Part shown: in pieces, positions 9,489-20,389 of the stretch
How the letters are laid out: every line of letters begins with the position of its first letter
Position numbering within the stretch: the stretch's first letter is position 1
Assembly (NCBI RefSeq): GCF_921293095.1
Contig: NW_025791658.1
Coordinates: forward strand, 7,130,001 to 7,194,000
DNA from: Ischnura elegans
Taxonomy: Eukaryota; Arthropoda; Insecta; Odonata; Coenagrionidae
Length of the DNA: 64,000 nucleotides
Direction: 5' to 3'
Made by a program: the position numbers and the translations under genes
The notes under the pieces: generated by a model
Seen by the model: the letters and a program-made list of their open reading frames with translations, nothing else
Database searches by the model: none
Told to the model about the DNA's origin: nothing

Positions 9489-10689
9489 CCATCCTAGAAC
9501 CTTTCTTTCCTTCCCCCTCACCCTGCCTCAGTTCGAGACCCTAAAACGACCCTCCAACCCCCCCCCCACAGCCTTCAATATGCTCACTTCTCGTCACCCA
9601 AACCCCTTTCTCCATCTTTCTCCCACCCTCCCCTCAAGCACCATGATATATAAGGAAAATCTTTAAGACTTTTTTCACACTTGAAAATGTCGTTGTAACG
9701 ACGAAACGCGTGGTGTAAAATAAATCTATAAGTGGAAATATTGCAATGTGTCATTTCAACAATATTACGAACTTCCACCACATCATGCCTAACATCATAC
9801 AAGATGTTTTGTGGGATTATTTACTACCATATGATTTCTTTGAGAAGAAATGAAATTCAATCGAAATAAATATTATTTTACCTGCAATTTAGCCCACAAA
9901 ATGGAGTTTTAGAAATTTAGGCAAAAATGAGTTGTGTTGTGCGGGTGGTCTATTCTATAATTTTGTTGTTAATTCATAGACATTTTTTTAACCATAGATT
10001 TTGGCAAAAAAACTTCAAATTTCATTTTCATAAACTATAAACATGTATCCACTCCATGATATTATCCATTATCCCATATTTTCATAAAATTCGTCTTCAT
10101 AGTCGTTTGATTCTGAAATCAGCCTGATTTTTTGCAAAATTTTAAACTTTAGAGCTCGGGCGGCAGTGGTTAATATTATCCGATTTGAAAAAAATTTTGT
10201 GTGCAAGATCCTTAATTCATTTCACAACTTTCCCGCGTAGGGGAAATTTGATCAGAAAAAAACCCTTTTTTTGCCCACCCTATTGTAAATACTACATGAA
10301 AGACTTGGTTTAAGTTTTAGACTACAATGATAATAGTGCATTAACATTTCAACTTGCAGCTTTGAGCCATGCTTTGACTTAATAACGTCTTAACGTATAC
10401 GTGCCTAACAGGCACATTGAGCCAGAACTGGAGAGTTAAAATATTATGCCTGCCGGAAGGTTAATTAAGGGAGTTATTAGCTAACCCAATAGAGAACTTA
10501 CCTGCTGCTTCTGCAGTGGATCATGGGCCATAGCCCAATTCTCAATGAACACTCCATTCTAAGTTAAAGTACAAGGATGAAAGTAAGCAATGGGATTCCC
10601 AAAATTCAGCAATGCACAGAGAAGAGAATGGCAATAAAATATCACCATCCCATAAAATGGTATAATTCCCTCACCACAAAAAGGCAAAC
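9489..10689. repeat. Right arm of the 1.2-kb inverted duplication
   Basis: Reverse complement of 5030-6231. The first 320 bases are a partial inverted PLE terminal repeat; the rest is flanking chromosomal DNA including the exon 10558-10502. The junction at 9488/9489 falls inside the terminal repeat sequence, not at its end. Confidence 0.9.
10502..10558 (-). CDS. 19-codon exon paralogous to zinc-finger-gene exon 5
   Basis: Minus-strand segment with acceptor TTTAACTTAG| and consensus donor CAG|GTAAGT, phase 0 to 0, reading NGVFIENWAMAHDPLQKQQ. It resembles the end of the 18894-18822 exon (NGDSIENFAMTPVS): N-G, I-E-N and A-M are identical and W replaces F. It lies 3' of the zinc-finger gene's terminal exon in the same orientation. 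It could belong to a tandem paralogue continuing left of the window, or be a dead duplicated exon. No matching zinc-finger exon was found at 1-4900. Confidence 0.42.
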
Positions 10690-12565
10690 TTTTCCACAGA
10701 TTTTCATACTTTTAATGTAATACAGTGACTAAATGCCTTATTCTAAGCAAAATATTTTGAGTTTAAGAAAATTAAACTACCATCTCCAAAATGATCATGG
10801 TTTTGTTCATGATTCATATTTGAGAGAAGAAAATGATTTTCTCAATTCTTAAATAAGTTTAATATCAAGAAAAATACAAAATTTGGACATTTATTAACAG
10901 CCTTTCAAAAATAGGCTAATAATTTAAATAGCATAAATATTCGAACAACAATAGGAAGGTTCAAGAAACCTATTTAACACCAGAACATAAATACATGAAA
11001 ACCAATACAATTGTAACAGTAATAAATATGACTCGTAGGCTATTAACACATTAAGGAAATGTGTTACCCATTACTTAATATGTAAAGGAGACTCACAAAA
11101 TCCACCATCCTAGCGTATGTCACCAAATGCACCTTTTTCCATTTCATTGCCCTTTTTAATTGAATTATCAGTATTACCATGGAGAAGTAACCATGTGCAG
11201 TGCCCGGGAAGATTAGGGGGAGTTTAATACAGATTTGATACAGTATAGGGTAAAACACACAATCAAATCAGTGAATGCCATCAATTCACATCATCAAAAA
11301 TTCAAAGCTGTAGGATAGGGCACTTTGAGAAGGAAGGCAGGAGTATTGAAGGATAACAGGAATAGGAGGATAAATTACCTGAAATTTGTAACAGGGACTG
11401 GTAGCAATTATGGTCAAGGGTTATCAATCAGTCACAACTACCAGCTTGATTTAAAAATTTTAAACTAGTTACAGTTAGGTTTTGAAAAGATATGCCTATT
11501 GAAGTCTCTCACCATAATTGGATGAGTAATGTAAAAAAACAACTTAAAATACATACTTTTCATTAACAAATGAAGCATTTTACTTAAAACCCACAGAATT
11601 GAATTCAGAATTGAGAAAAATATCGACTTATATTACACTAAGATGGAAGGGTAGAGTACAAAAATATCTTGCATTACCTTACATAGTTGGAGGGAAAAGT
11701 TGGTGATGGTATGAAGCCATTAATGTAACATTTTAACTGCTCCTATGACCATACCTGTCACCATTTACTGCGATTACCGCGGCCACCGTTTTAACTTGGT
11801 AATATATACTTGTGGGGACACACTCACCATTGCACTTGCTTTTGAATGTGAGTACAGGCTGTCATATCACTAAGGTTGGCATTGCTTGTTTTCTGTTGGG
11901 TTGATCATTTTTTGTTTTCTCCCGCTCTCGGAGATGGAGTGATAGAAAAGTAACATGTGAATTGTATCATGTTTGAAATAAATGTGGCTGTAAACATAAA
12001 GATATAACATTGCACTTGCTTTTAAATGTGAGTACTCTAGTTTGGCATGTGCCAATAAGAGTAACGATTACTTTCAGAAAGTAATGGATAGATTAAAAAA
12101 AATAGTTTCATTTTTTAAATGCAATGATTCCACACCAAAGCTCTTCCAAACTCGGGTTTACTAATGCATCCACCCAACTTTCTCAAAACAACGTAATTTG
12201 CCACTTCTTAGTCCCATGTTATTGCTGGTATCCCTAGTGCATACAGAATATCCAAAAATGCGTGGTTAGAAACCTTCCTCATGGAATCATTTTGATGGCA
12301 CACCATCTCTACTTGGTACTTCATTATTAATTACTCATTATATAAGCAATAAATAAGTATAAGACTCCTCAATTCAGATTTGCTTGAAGCTAAATTACAA
12401 CTGAATTAACATTAATGATAATTAACCTGTCAATTATTTAAATAATCATGCTCGTATTGGTGGCCTATCTGGCTCAAATCCTCAGGGCATACACTACATG
12501 AATAAAATCATACTGTGTACTCATGCATTTGACAGTCAAAGTTACAACTCAAGGTGAAAGACTAT
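10690..12565. other. No gene recognised
   Basis: AT-rich sequence downstream of the zinc-finger gene. A phrase 'cattgcacttgcttttgaatgtgagta' occurs at 11828 and again at 12008 with one change. No exon with good splice sites and no clear TE ends were seen. Confidence 0.4.
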
Positions 12566-12948
12566 TACCGTATTTCTCCAAATATTTGCGTTCCCTTCTG
12601 AATATATTCCCCCCCTAATTTTGAGGTTTGAGTTTCAGGAAAAAATAAAAAAAAATGGGTTAAAATATAGTCCCCCCTTTACTTTTACCATGGGCATTTT
12701 TAAGGGAAATTTTTAAAAAACTTAAGGGAAATATGCTTCCCTGAAGATTTGAAGAAACGCAAGCGCGAATGCTCATGCAGCAGTTTTATAGAATGAGTAT
12801 GGTGCTTTTCAATTGTTTGCTTTTCTTGTTTTACTACAGTATTATCCAAATTCCTGTAAAGAGGAGAAATAATAAATGAATAATGAAAAATTGGAGAAGG
12901 CAGTGCCAATATCCGATTATTCAATTTTATATATTTGTGCCTTATATT

Positions 12949-13084
12949 ATGGAGGTATTTCCTCTAATTCATGGTCCCTTATGCGACAGAGATTTCTCGC
13001 GGGCATAAGGTACAATATGGAGGTATTTCCTCTAATTCATGGTCCCTTATGCGACAGAGATTTCTCGCGGGCATAAGGTACAAT
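12949..13084. repeat. Exact 68-bp tandem duplication
   Basis: 12949-13016 and 13017-13084 are the same 68-base unit (ATGGAGGTATTTCC ... GGTACAAT) with no differences seen. Each unit contains CTTATGC ... GCATAAG, a short inverted repeat. Perfect identity suggests a recent event or an assembly duplicate. Confidence 0.85.
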
Positions 13085-13228
13085 GAAAGCAAGAGAAAAC
13101 CGATCGTGCTGCAGGAAAAAGCAAAGGAAGTGGAGGAAAATGGGAGTCTGGGGACGCCAAGGAAAAAGAAAGGGGAAGGGACGTGCCGAGAAGCCAAACT
13201 AAAAAATGGGTTTGATTCTAGTCCCCCC

Positions 13229-13234
13229 TTTATT
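13229..13234 (-). promoter_or_regulatory. Candidate polyadenylation signal AATAAA
   Basis: AATAAA on the minus strand about 340 bases past the zinc-finger stop codon, lying inside the pogo-type MITE sequence. If used, the transposon supplies the 3' end of the transcript. No other AATAAA was seen between the stop and this point. Confidence 0.3.
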
Positions 13235-13289
13235 TTACCATGGGCATTTTTGGAAAAAGTTGGGGACTAAATTCAGACAAATACAGTAA

Positions 13290-13571
13290 TTGAAACAGGA
13301 AGTAAATTTTGCAAGACTAACGATTCTTACCTGTGTGTTTGGCAAGGTTATACCTATAAGCAAAGCTGTTTTTTGGAAAAGGGGGGGACTATATTCAGAA
13401 AAATACAGTAATTAAGATAGGAAGTAAATTTTGCATGACTAATGTTTCTCGCCTGTGTGCATACCCATGTGTTTGACGAGGTTATACCTATAAGCAAAGA
13501 CCTTTTTTGGAAAAGGGGGGACTATATTCAGACAAATACAGTAATTAAGACAGGAAGTAAATTTTGCATGA
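13290..13571 (-). repeat. Tandem copies of zinc-finger gene 3' end plus MITE end
   Basis: Three successive blocks start with AGGAAGTAAATTTTGC on the plus strand (13298, 13419, 13552). Each continues into the antisense of the last half-finger (KHM.MHTGEK then stop). Between blocks lies the right end of the CCGTATTT MITE (GGGGGGACTATATTCAG). Block 3 is the gene itself; blocks 1 and 2 are decayed copies lying in the 3' untranslated region. Block 2 still reads YRYNLVKHMGMHTGEK. Confidence 0.85.
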
Positions 13572-15082
13572 CTAAAGTTTCTCGCCTGTGTGCATACGCA
13601 TGTGTTTGGCGAGGTTATGCCTGTAAGCAATGGGCTTGAGGCAGACGGTGCATGAATACGGTTTACCTGTTGCGTGAGTTTGCATGTGTTTGGTGATTTG
13701 ACCCTTCTGAGAGAAATACTTGTTGCAGATACTGCATGAATAAGGTTTCTCACCTGTATGAGTGCGCATATGCTTTCTGAGGTTGCTAGGATCGCTGAAG
13801 GGCTTGCAGCAAACACTGCACGTGTGTGGCTTATCTCCAGTGTGTGTTCTCATGTGAATGTTGAGCGTGCTCCTCACAACAAAAGGCTTGCAGCAAATAC
13901 TACATGAATAGGGTTTTTCTCCCGAGTGAGTCCGCTTGTGTGTGGTGAATGCAGAGCTGTGAGAGAAGAGCTTGCAGCACACGCCGCATTTATAAGGTTT
14001 TTCCTTGGTGTGCGTGCGAATGTGGGTGGAGAGATTATATCGGAAAGTAAACCGTCTGCCGCAAATGCTGCACGAAAATGGTTTCTCTCCTGTATGTCCA
14101 CGCATGTGGTAGTCGAGACTGTATTTTTTAGAGAAACATTTGCCACACACGCTGCATGCGTAACTTTTTTCTTCGCCGAGGATATGTTGACCATAAGTAT
14201 TGGGGTAAATTGGGCCGGAGTGAGTTTTCTTTTTCGTGCTCGAACTTCTCTGATTAGGAAGGTTTCTATTTGCAGAGGAGGACTTCTGGGACAAATTTTG
14301 CACACGTGGTTTCCCATTTACAACAAAACTTCTCCTCCTCTGTCTCACGTTTTTCTTCTCCTTTATTCCCCCAGATATTTCCTTAAGAAGCCCAACTTTG
14401 TTTTGCCTTAGCCTGCTTCTTTTCTTGGAGGTAGAAGGCTTGCCAGACTTACTACATTCCTCATTCGATACAGGAGTTTTGAGACACTCATCTTTACCCA
14501 TTAAAGATTTCTCATCACCGTCCAAAGTGTTTTTGCCTGAATGAATTTGGAGGTGTTTGGAGAGCTCATTTTTTGTGTTGAATCCTGCTCTGCAATTGAA
14601 GCATAGATATGAATTTTCTTTTGACATGCAACTTTTCCCGGAACTGTCAATTGAGCAACTATTTAACTCTTCTTTGTATTGTGTGGCAGTCTCTAGGCCA
14701 CCTTCTCTGTTTTGACTTATTGTGGTTAGCCCAAGGCTATCTATGATTTTTGGGGTATCATCTATACCCCCCATAACAGCAATTGTTGCTACATCTCCAT
14801 TGATTTTAGATGCTGGAATGCATTTCGAATAACACTGTCTATCATTTGGAATTGAGCCAGATGTTATCTTGCCAGTAGGAGGAGAACAAAAATTTTCTAA
14901 GTCCTTGTCAATCACATTTGTTACTTCCCCTGCATTGGATGTTCGAGTCTTGGATTCAATGAGTGACAAGGAGGCAGATAAACCAATGCAGTCATCGCTG
15001 GAATCAATCCTTACATTTCCTTCTCCCAGCAGATATGAAGTTGATGCTGTTTGCAGATGCACTCTCTGAGGTTCTGAGATCC
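13572..15082 (-). CDS. C2H2 zinc-finger protein, terminal exon
   Basis: The acceptor TTTTCTAG| at 15083-15084 opens the exon in phase 1, matching the phase of exon 18894-18822; the stop TAG is at 13574-13572. The exon encodes about 502 residues. A 300-residue Ser/Lys-rich region contains one isolated finger (YLCFNCRAGF...HLQIH). A basic linker with KKRSR and RQRRR, possible nuclear signals, follows. Then come seven tandem C2H2 fingers with TGEKP-type linkers ending HMRMHTGEKL. All seven keep C-x2-C-x12-H-x3-H spacing, so the protein is expected to be a nuclear, sequence-specific DNA-binding regulator. Fingers 3 to 5 carry an extra Cys after the second ligand (CC). The last linker before finger 7 is altered to ATGKPY. 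The target is unknown. Confidence 0.93.
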
Positions 15083-15389
15083 CTAGAAAAGAATTTTGCA
15101 TTATAATTATCACTGTCCAACATCAAATTTATGAATTACTCAAATAATATTTTTCTCATATAATAAAAAGTGCTTTAAAGACAGCCAAAGACATTTGATA
15201 AATAATAAGGGAATTGTTCCAATCGACCCAATACACAAAAAAGCACAAGATCACCCAAAAAAATAAATTTAGTTTAACGTCACCTGAATTATTTACTTTA
15301 CTGCCATCAATTAGGTATGCAAAACTTAAGAGGTGAAAGGAGTTTTCTCCATATGTAGTTTAACCACCAGTAGTGAAGCTCAAAATCTG

Positions 15390-18101
15390 GGGGTCTATTC
15401 TCTAACTTGAAGTGCGGTAGTTTTCATGTGGAGAGATGTTTAACCCTAATACAGGGAAAATGAGTCTCATGGACTCATCGCATCACATTTTTGAGAATTT
15501 TATTATGTTATTGAAATGTCAGCATGTAAATATTTTACTTCTTCTAATTGTGTATTTCCTATAACTAAGAGTAATTCAAACTTCTTTCCGAATTAAAGTT
15601 AATTAAAAAAAATTTTTCCCCTGAATTCCCACTAATCCGGGCAATGTGAGTCTGCTTGCACGAAATGTAAAAAGTAATGTGCATTTTACAAATATTTGGT
15701 TTTAAATGTCAAAATAATGTAAAATTATCACTATGTACATGTAACGATAAATATTTCGTGTTTTATGTCGTGAAAACAGAAAGAATTAGTCATTAGAGTG
15801 TACGGTACTCGCTGTTTGACTATGTATGAAATTAATAAGTAATGTAAAAATTTTGTTAAACAAAAAATAATCAATTTTATGTTAAATGATTTTATAGTGC
15901 ACAAAATGTACAAATTGATGTGAAAAGTAATATTTTTCACTGTTAAATAGTTTAAATTAAAAGCATATGTTAAAAGAGCCAATTGGACTCACCTTGCCCG
16001 ATTACGTCAGAAAAATGTTTCCCCGTATTAGGGTTAATTAAGCTACTTGCTCCCACTTGTATTCTCTAATGCTGAAGCTCCGGCAAAGGAGCTAGCAGAA
16101 GCTACTGGTAGCATATTAGGCTCCAACCCTTATCCTCTATGGGCTGTGAAGCTAATTCCGTAGCTTCAAACTAGCTACCACGGTAGCTTCACGAAGTGCG
16201 CCCTCGGGACCCCGTGCTTCAGCTAGCTACCATCAAAATAAATACAGAATTCATATGAACCGCCGTTAACCAAGCGGCGCATGTTGCTAATCTTTTGTTT
16301 TATCCCATCAGTATCTTTCTTGGCCCGGCTAGCGATGGAGTGGTAAATAGGAAAAGTGTTGACTGTTTTTGTTGTCTTCCGTAATTTTTTTCTTTAATGA
16401 GGTCGGGAATGCTGGGTAAATTATTTGAAGCCTTCAACTATTGTATTCTTAACAAAGTAGTGGGAATGAGTGATAAATTTCGTGACTAAACATGTAAGTT
16501 TCGGAGTGAACTATTGATTGCGTTTACTAGCTGATTTCATTATTTGGAGAAGAAAAATGTTGCTTTTAATCATTTTATTTCACTGAAATCTTATTTTGCA
16601 TGAAGTCATTACTAGGGAGAAGACAAAACTTGGATACAGTAGTGATTATTATTGATGTTGCGAGAGATAGTGTGTTGTAGTGCTGGTACAAAGTGATGCG
16701 TTGAAATCATTACCAATGCTAATGTACCCACTGCACAGAGATGGATCTTTTATTTTTGCAAGTGTCTATACATTTATGATTAACTTTCCCGTGCATTTTC
16801 AGCTACAATCTTTGTTGTGAAATGATTGTGTGAAGAGAGTTAAGTGTGACATAGATGCAGACCGTGTAGAGATGGATAATATTGTGTTATAATTCAATGT
16901 AAGGTGTTTCATGATAGTTATTAATAAATTTCTTGCTCCTCCAATGAATGAATGAGTTCATGATCTCATTCTGCTTTCATTTGTGTCTTTGGCATTATAT
17001 ATGCATTTAATTTCAGTGCCGGTAGTTAGGGCTGTGTATTTGTTCTGAAATTTGAAAAAGTGTAGCCATGGATATTCCCGAAGTCCACGGAGAAAGTCAT
17101 CACAGAAACAATTATATAATATGACTTTAATATTGAGAGAAGGAACTATGTAGGTTGGTTTATCATAATGATGGTCAAGTTACAATGAATCGCCCTCGCT
17201 TGCAATACTGCAAGGTTGGTGGTGGGATGTAATACTGATTCATAAAACCATTAAATATTAATTTAGCCGTCGTGAGAACGGAATGACAGTAGAGTTGTGT
17301 GTAAATATCGTTTGAAGCTTATTGTGAGCCTAAAATGATTGCTAACGCCAATCTGAGCGAAATGACGTAACTTTCAAACATAATTTTCTCCACCTTCCCA
17401 TTAACTCTGTTGAAGATATTCCCAAAATTATATGTACTTATCATATACACACAATACTTATCGTATACACATGTAATTGCGATATTCTTTCGCAGTGCAA
17501 GAAGGAACAATCTCTGCACAGGAACAGTTGGTCATCAAAATTTTTGTATCAAATGAGCAGAAGCATAAGGAGCGATGAGTGAAAAGTTCTCGGGAATAAG
17601 AACGACAATGTCATTGCATTGGTTTTATGCGTTTGATGTTCACTAACATTTTCTCTTCACTATATTTACATGACCTACTGGTTATGATTATCATTCGTGG
17701 CATAAACTGCTACATCAATCGAAACTATTGAATCGATGTAAATGTCGCATAGCCTTATATAATTATTTCTACATATTTCTATAATAATGAAAGCTTAAGG
17801 CACTCAGCATTTCTTAATTTACAAAGCACATTAATTTCCACTAGAAGAAAAGGTCAGCCGAGAACGACTACATTATGACTTTCCCGCAGGCAACACAAAG
17901 AAACGAGTGATTTCATTGGTCCTAAAAGTAAAACTGAGTTCGCACGAAATGTTTCTCATACCCCATATCCGGTCTGAGAAAGCTCCCAGAAATTCTTGGT
18001 CTGAGTTAGCTACTTCCATTTAGGGAATATGTTTGGTAGCTAATTCTGGTAGCTAGTTCGAAGCTACCAGATCAGGAGCTTCGAGTTAGAGAATAGACCC
18101 C
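15390..18101. mobile_element. 2.7-kb DNA transposon, GGGGTCTATTCTCTAACT termini
   Basis: The left end GGGGTCTATTCTCTAACTTG and the right end (AGTTAGAGAATAGACCCC) form inverted repeats of about 30 bp flanked by CTG on both sides (15387-15389, 18102-18104). Both ends carry extra copies of the box GTAGCT and its complement AGCTAC. The interior is AT-rich with no ORF above about 66 codons, so it is non-autonomous. It sits in the last intron of the zinc-finger gene and carries a nested piggyBac-type MITE near its left end. The superfamily is not clear; a 3-bp duplication fits several. Confidence 0.75.
15444..16033. mobile_element. piggyBac-type MITE, 590 bp, TTAA duplication
   Basis: CCCTAATACAGGGAAAATGA at the left and TTTCCCCGTATTAGGG at the right are inverted repeats of about 16 bp, each bordered by TTAA (15440-15443 and 16034-16037). 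A second inverted box (GGACTCA/TGAGTCC) lies subterminally. These are hallmarks of piggyBac-mobilised MITEs. It is nested in the element 15390-18101, so it is the younger insertion. No coding capacity. Confidence 0.85.
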
Positions 18102-18477
18102 CTGAGCTCAGTACAAAAAATAGTACAATATCATTGTTCAATACAATCAAGCTCAGTACGATATCATTGTTATTCAGAACAATAATAGCAAACTGCTGAC
18201 ATGTGGTATTGAATTTGAGTTGTTATGTTTCTCGGTCACCTTGATTTATTTTCCCAAGATTATTTCTCAATTCCATATCATATGCCCATTATTCTCCATT
18301 TCTAGGAGTCTCCATCCACAATTTACAGTTGGGACTATCAAAGCACAGTGGCCAAGCTCATGAAAAAAAATAAATAAGAAAGTGCACATTACAAAGTTTC
18401 ATTCTAATTTTCCAATTAATTAAAAATGAACCAAAATCTAAGCTTAAATTTTCTAAGAATGCTGCCATCAGCATGAT

Positions 18478-18735
18478 AGGCATACCCAGCGAGGGGCAGG
18501 TGGGGGGGGGGTGGGCAGGGGCCCCCACCCTAGAAGCAAAAATTGCAAAAGTCTTTAAGAAAAATCAATATTGAATTGAAAAGAAAGTATTCAACGAAGT
18601 TTCATTAAACCCATGAAAAATCGTATGCATTAGTATATGATATGTAACTAAAATTAAACTTTTTAAAGGAAATAATCTCATAAACTAATGTCACAACTTG
18701 ACTTGCCCCCCCTAGTTATAATCCTGGGTATGCCC
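18478..18735 (+). mobile_element. MITE with GGCATACCCAGCGAGG termini
   Basis: Ends GGCATACCCAGCG and ATCCTGGGTATGCC are inverted repeats. A reverse-orientation copy lies at 32825-33097. The subterminal parts are G- or C-rich (GGGGGG / CCCCCC) around an AT-rich core. It is intronic and non-coding; the class is uncertain. Confidence 0.7.
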
Positions 18736-18821
18736 TAGCATCAATAGGTGCTTCATCCTTCACAATCAGTTGCAACTAGCCCACTATGTACGGTTATTCA
18801 ATGGACCTTGAGAGCACTCAC

Positions 18822-18894
18822 CTGACGCTGCCATTGTAGACACAGGGGTCATTGCAAAATTCTCAATTGAATCCCCATTCTCACCAAAAGCTTG
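18822..18894 (-). CDS. Zinc-finger gene, exon 5 (24 codons)
   Basis: Acceptor TTACTTTCAG|, donor TCAG|GTGAGT. It starts in phase 0 after the 28.4-kb exon and ends with one base that completes a GGG codon in the terminal exon, so the frame runs straight into the finger domain. Residues read QAFGENGDSIENFAMTPVST then MAAS. It contains no known domain. The block N-G-x-x-I-E-N-F-A-M recurs in the exon-like segment at 10558-10502. Confidence 0.82.
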
Positions 18895-18982
18895 CTGAAA
18901 GTAAGTAACATTGAAGAAATCATAAACGGACCCGGACATTAGCACTATTTTAGCAGATAATTAACTCTCACTGATTCTACAA

Positions 18983-19026
18983 ACCATATTTCATCAAAAT
19001 TTGAAACCATATTTCATCAAAATTTA
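18983..19026. repeat. Short tandem repeat, two 23-base units
   Basis: ACCATATTTCATCAAAATTT occurs twice in a row. The rest of 18895-19860 holds no exon or TE end that I can support. Confidence 0.6.
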
Positions 19027-19867
19027 AGTTTCCTCAAATCTACATTTTTACAAAATACAACTTTCTTAAACACACTGAGAGTACTCAAAATTTTCTCATT
19101 TCTTCTGAAAGAGCAGCAGCCTCAGACATATTTTACGTCTGCATTGTAGCAATATTTGGAATAACAACAATACCTGTTATTACTCAGCCCTTGATATCAT
19201 CATTTTAAAATTTATTTCATGATACCAAATGATATCATAAACAAAATATTCCAACCATTGATTAAAACTTAATACCAGTAGGAATGTTATAGTTAGTATT
19301 TTCATTTCTCCACAGAGGATTCAGCACTATGCACAGAAGCAATATGAACCAAAAATCTTGAAAACCTATTGAAGGACAGAATTACCTAGCCAGAAAAAGT
19401 AATGGCAAAATATTGGAAAAAACAATGTTTTGAAAAGTAACACACAACAGTCAACAAGGTAAAGAGTGCATAAAAGTTAAGACAAAACAATACATCATCT
19501 TTTTTGACTCAAGGAAAAAGAAGAAGAAACCAAACTTATTTGAAATACAACATAAACTATGGATCAATTGTTAACACAACGTAAGTTTTAACCAAGGTCT
19601 GAACTCAAGTGGTCTTCAACCATCACCTGCACATACGTTGGTTACGGATGTAACAGTAGTTCATAGTGATACAATCTGACTGCACGGTTAATGCCGCTGG
19701 CACGACAGAGAAAGAAAAAGCCCTATTTAAAATATTCAATTGAATCGGTCAATAGAAAAATTTTAATACAAATTCATCAAAAAAAATACAAATTCATCCA
19801 AAATGGTAATTTTATGAGGTAGGATATGCTTAAATCTAAATTTCTTGAACCCTGAATTCTATATCAA

Positions 19868-19916
19868 TAAAATATGTAGACAGAATCAAGTCTCTTGATT
19901 CTGTCTACATATTTTA
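19868..19916. repeat. Perfect 23-bp hairpin with 3-base loop
   Basis: The arms 19868-19890 and 19894-19916 are exact reverse complements (TAAAATATGTAGACAGAATC... on one side), with loop TCT. It is followed by short repeats of ATATTAGATTA. No family was recognised. Confidence 0.85.
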
Positions 19917-20039
19917 GATTATTATGGCATATATTAGATTACTATTACATATATTAGATTAGATTATTAAGATTTGATAATGACCTCTTTGGTTCAAAAC
20001 ATGTCTTACAGACAAAATAAATTAGTGGAAATCAACAAA

Positions 20040-20385
20040 GTCTCCTTTTCATTTCGCATTAGAATTTACGTTCAAGCAACAATTATCCATAGAGCTAATG
20101 CTTATAAACATAGCATGATTGACCGCAAAACCAATCCCACTTGTAGGATTATAAACCACGAAAGGAGGGAGCCCAACTACACTCAGAGTCCAAGATAATG
20201 CAGAGTCCCCACTAGGAAGGGTTGAAAAAGGTTAGAGCTGAGAGTGTGCGATTATCCGTGAGACCTTTCTTAACAAAGGTCCAGCAAAAGTGCTCCATAC
20301 AGAGGGGAGGGAAGCATTCCTCGGGGCTCAAAACAGCCGTCATGCTAAGGCAAGAACTCTGCTGTCTTGAAAGTGTAAAATAATA
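20040..20385. repeat. Dispersed repeat, paired with 41810-42115
   Basis: Same-order, same-orientation similarity with 41810-42115: the boxes AAGCAACAATTATCCAT, TTGACCGC, GGAAAGGAGGGAGC, CGAGATAATGCGGAGTCC and GTCATGCTAAG recur. It is probably an old MITE (pogo-like 'GATAATGCGGAGTCC' end). No protein is encoded. Confidence 0.6.
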
Positions 20386-20389
20386 TTAA

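Larger units (their letters stand above)
12568..13286. mobile_element. pogo-type element with CCGTATTTCTCC termini, rearranged
   Basis: The left end (TA then CCGTATTTCTCC) and right end (AATTCAGACAAATACAG then TA) match the MITE at 42121-42291. The body is larger: a near-complete left half, about 490 bp of extra sequence containing a 68-bp tandem repeat, and a second right half (about 13190 on). It may be a longer relative or two copies joined by insertion. The extra part contains a lysine/glutamate-rich open stretch on the plus strand, but no transposase motif was recognised. Confidence 0.6.

Noticed and set aside
13439..14317. Alternative minus-strand frames of 125 and 147 codons rich in Cys/His
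   Set aside because: They overlap the zinc-finger exon in other frames; the repeated finger DNA yields open off-frame reading. Only the tail of the first marks the decayed finger copies.
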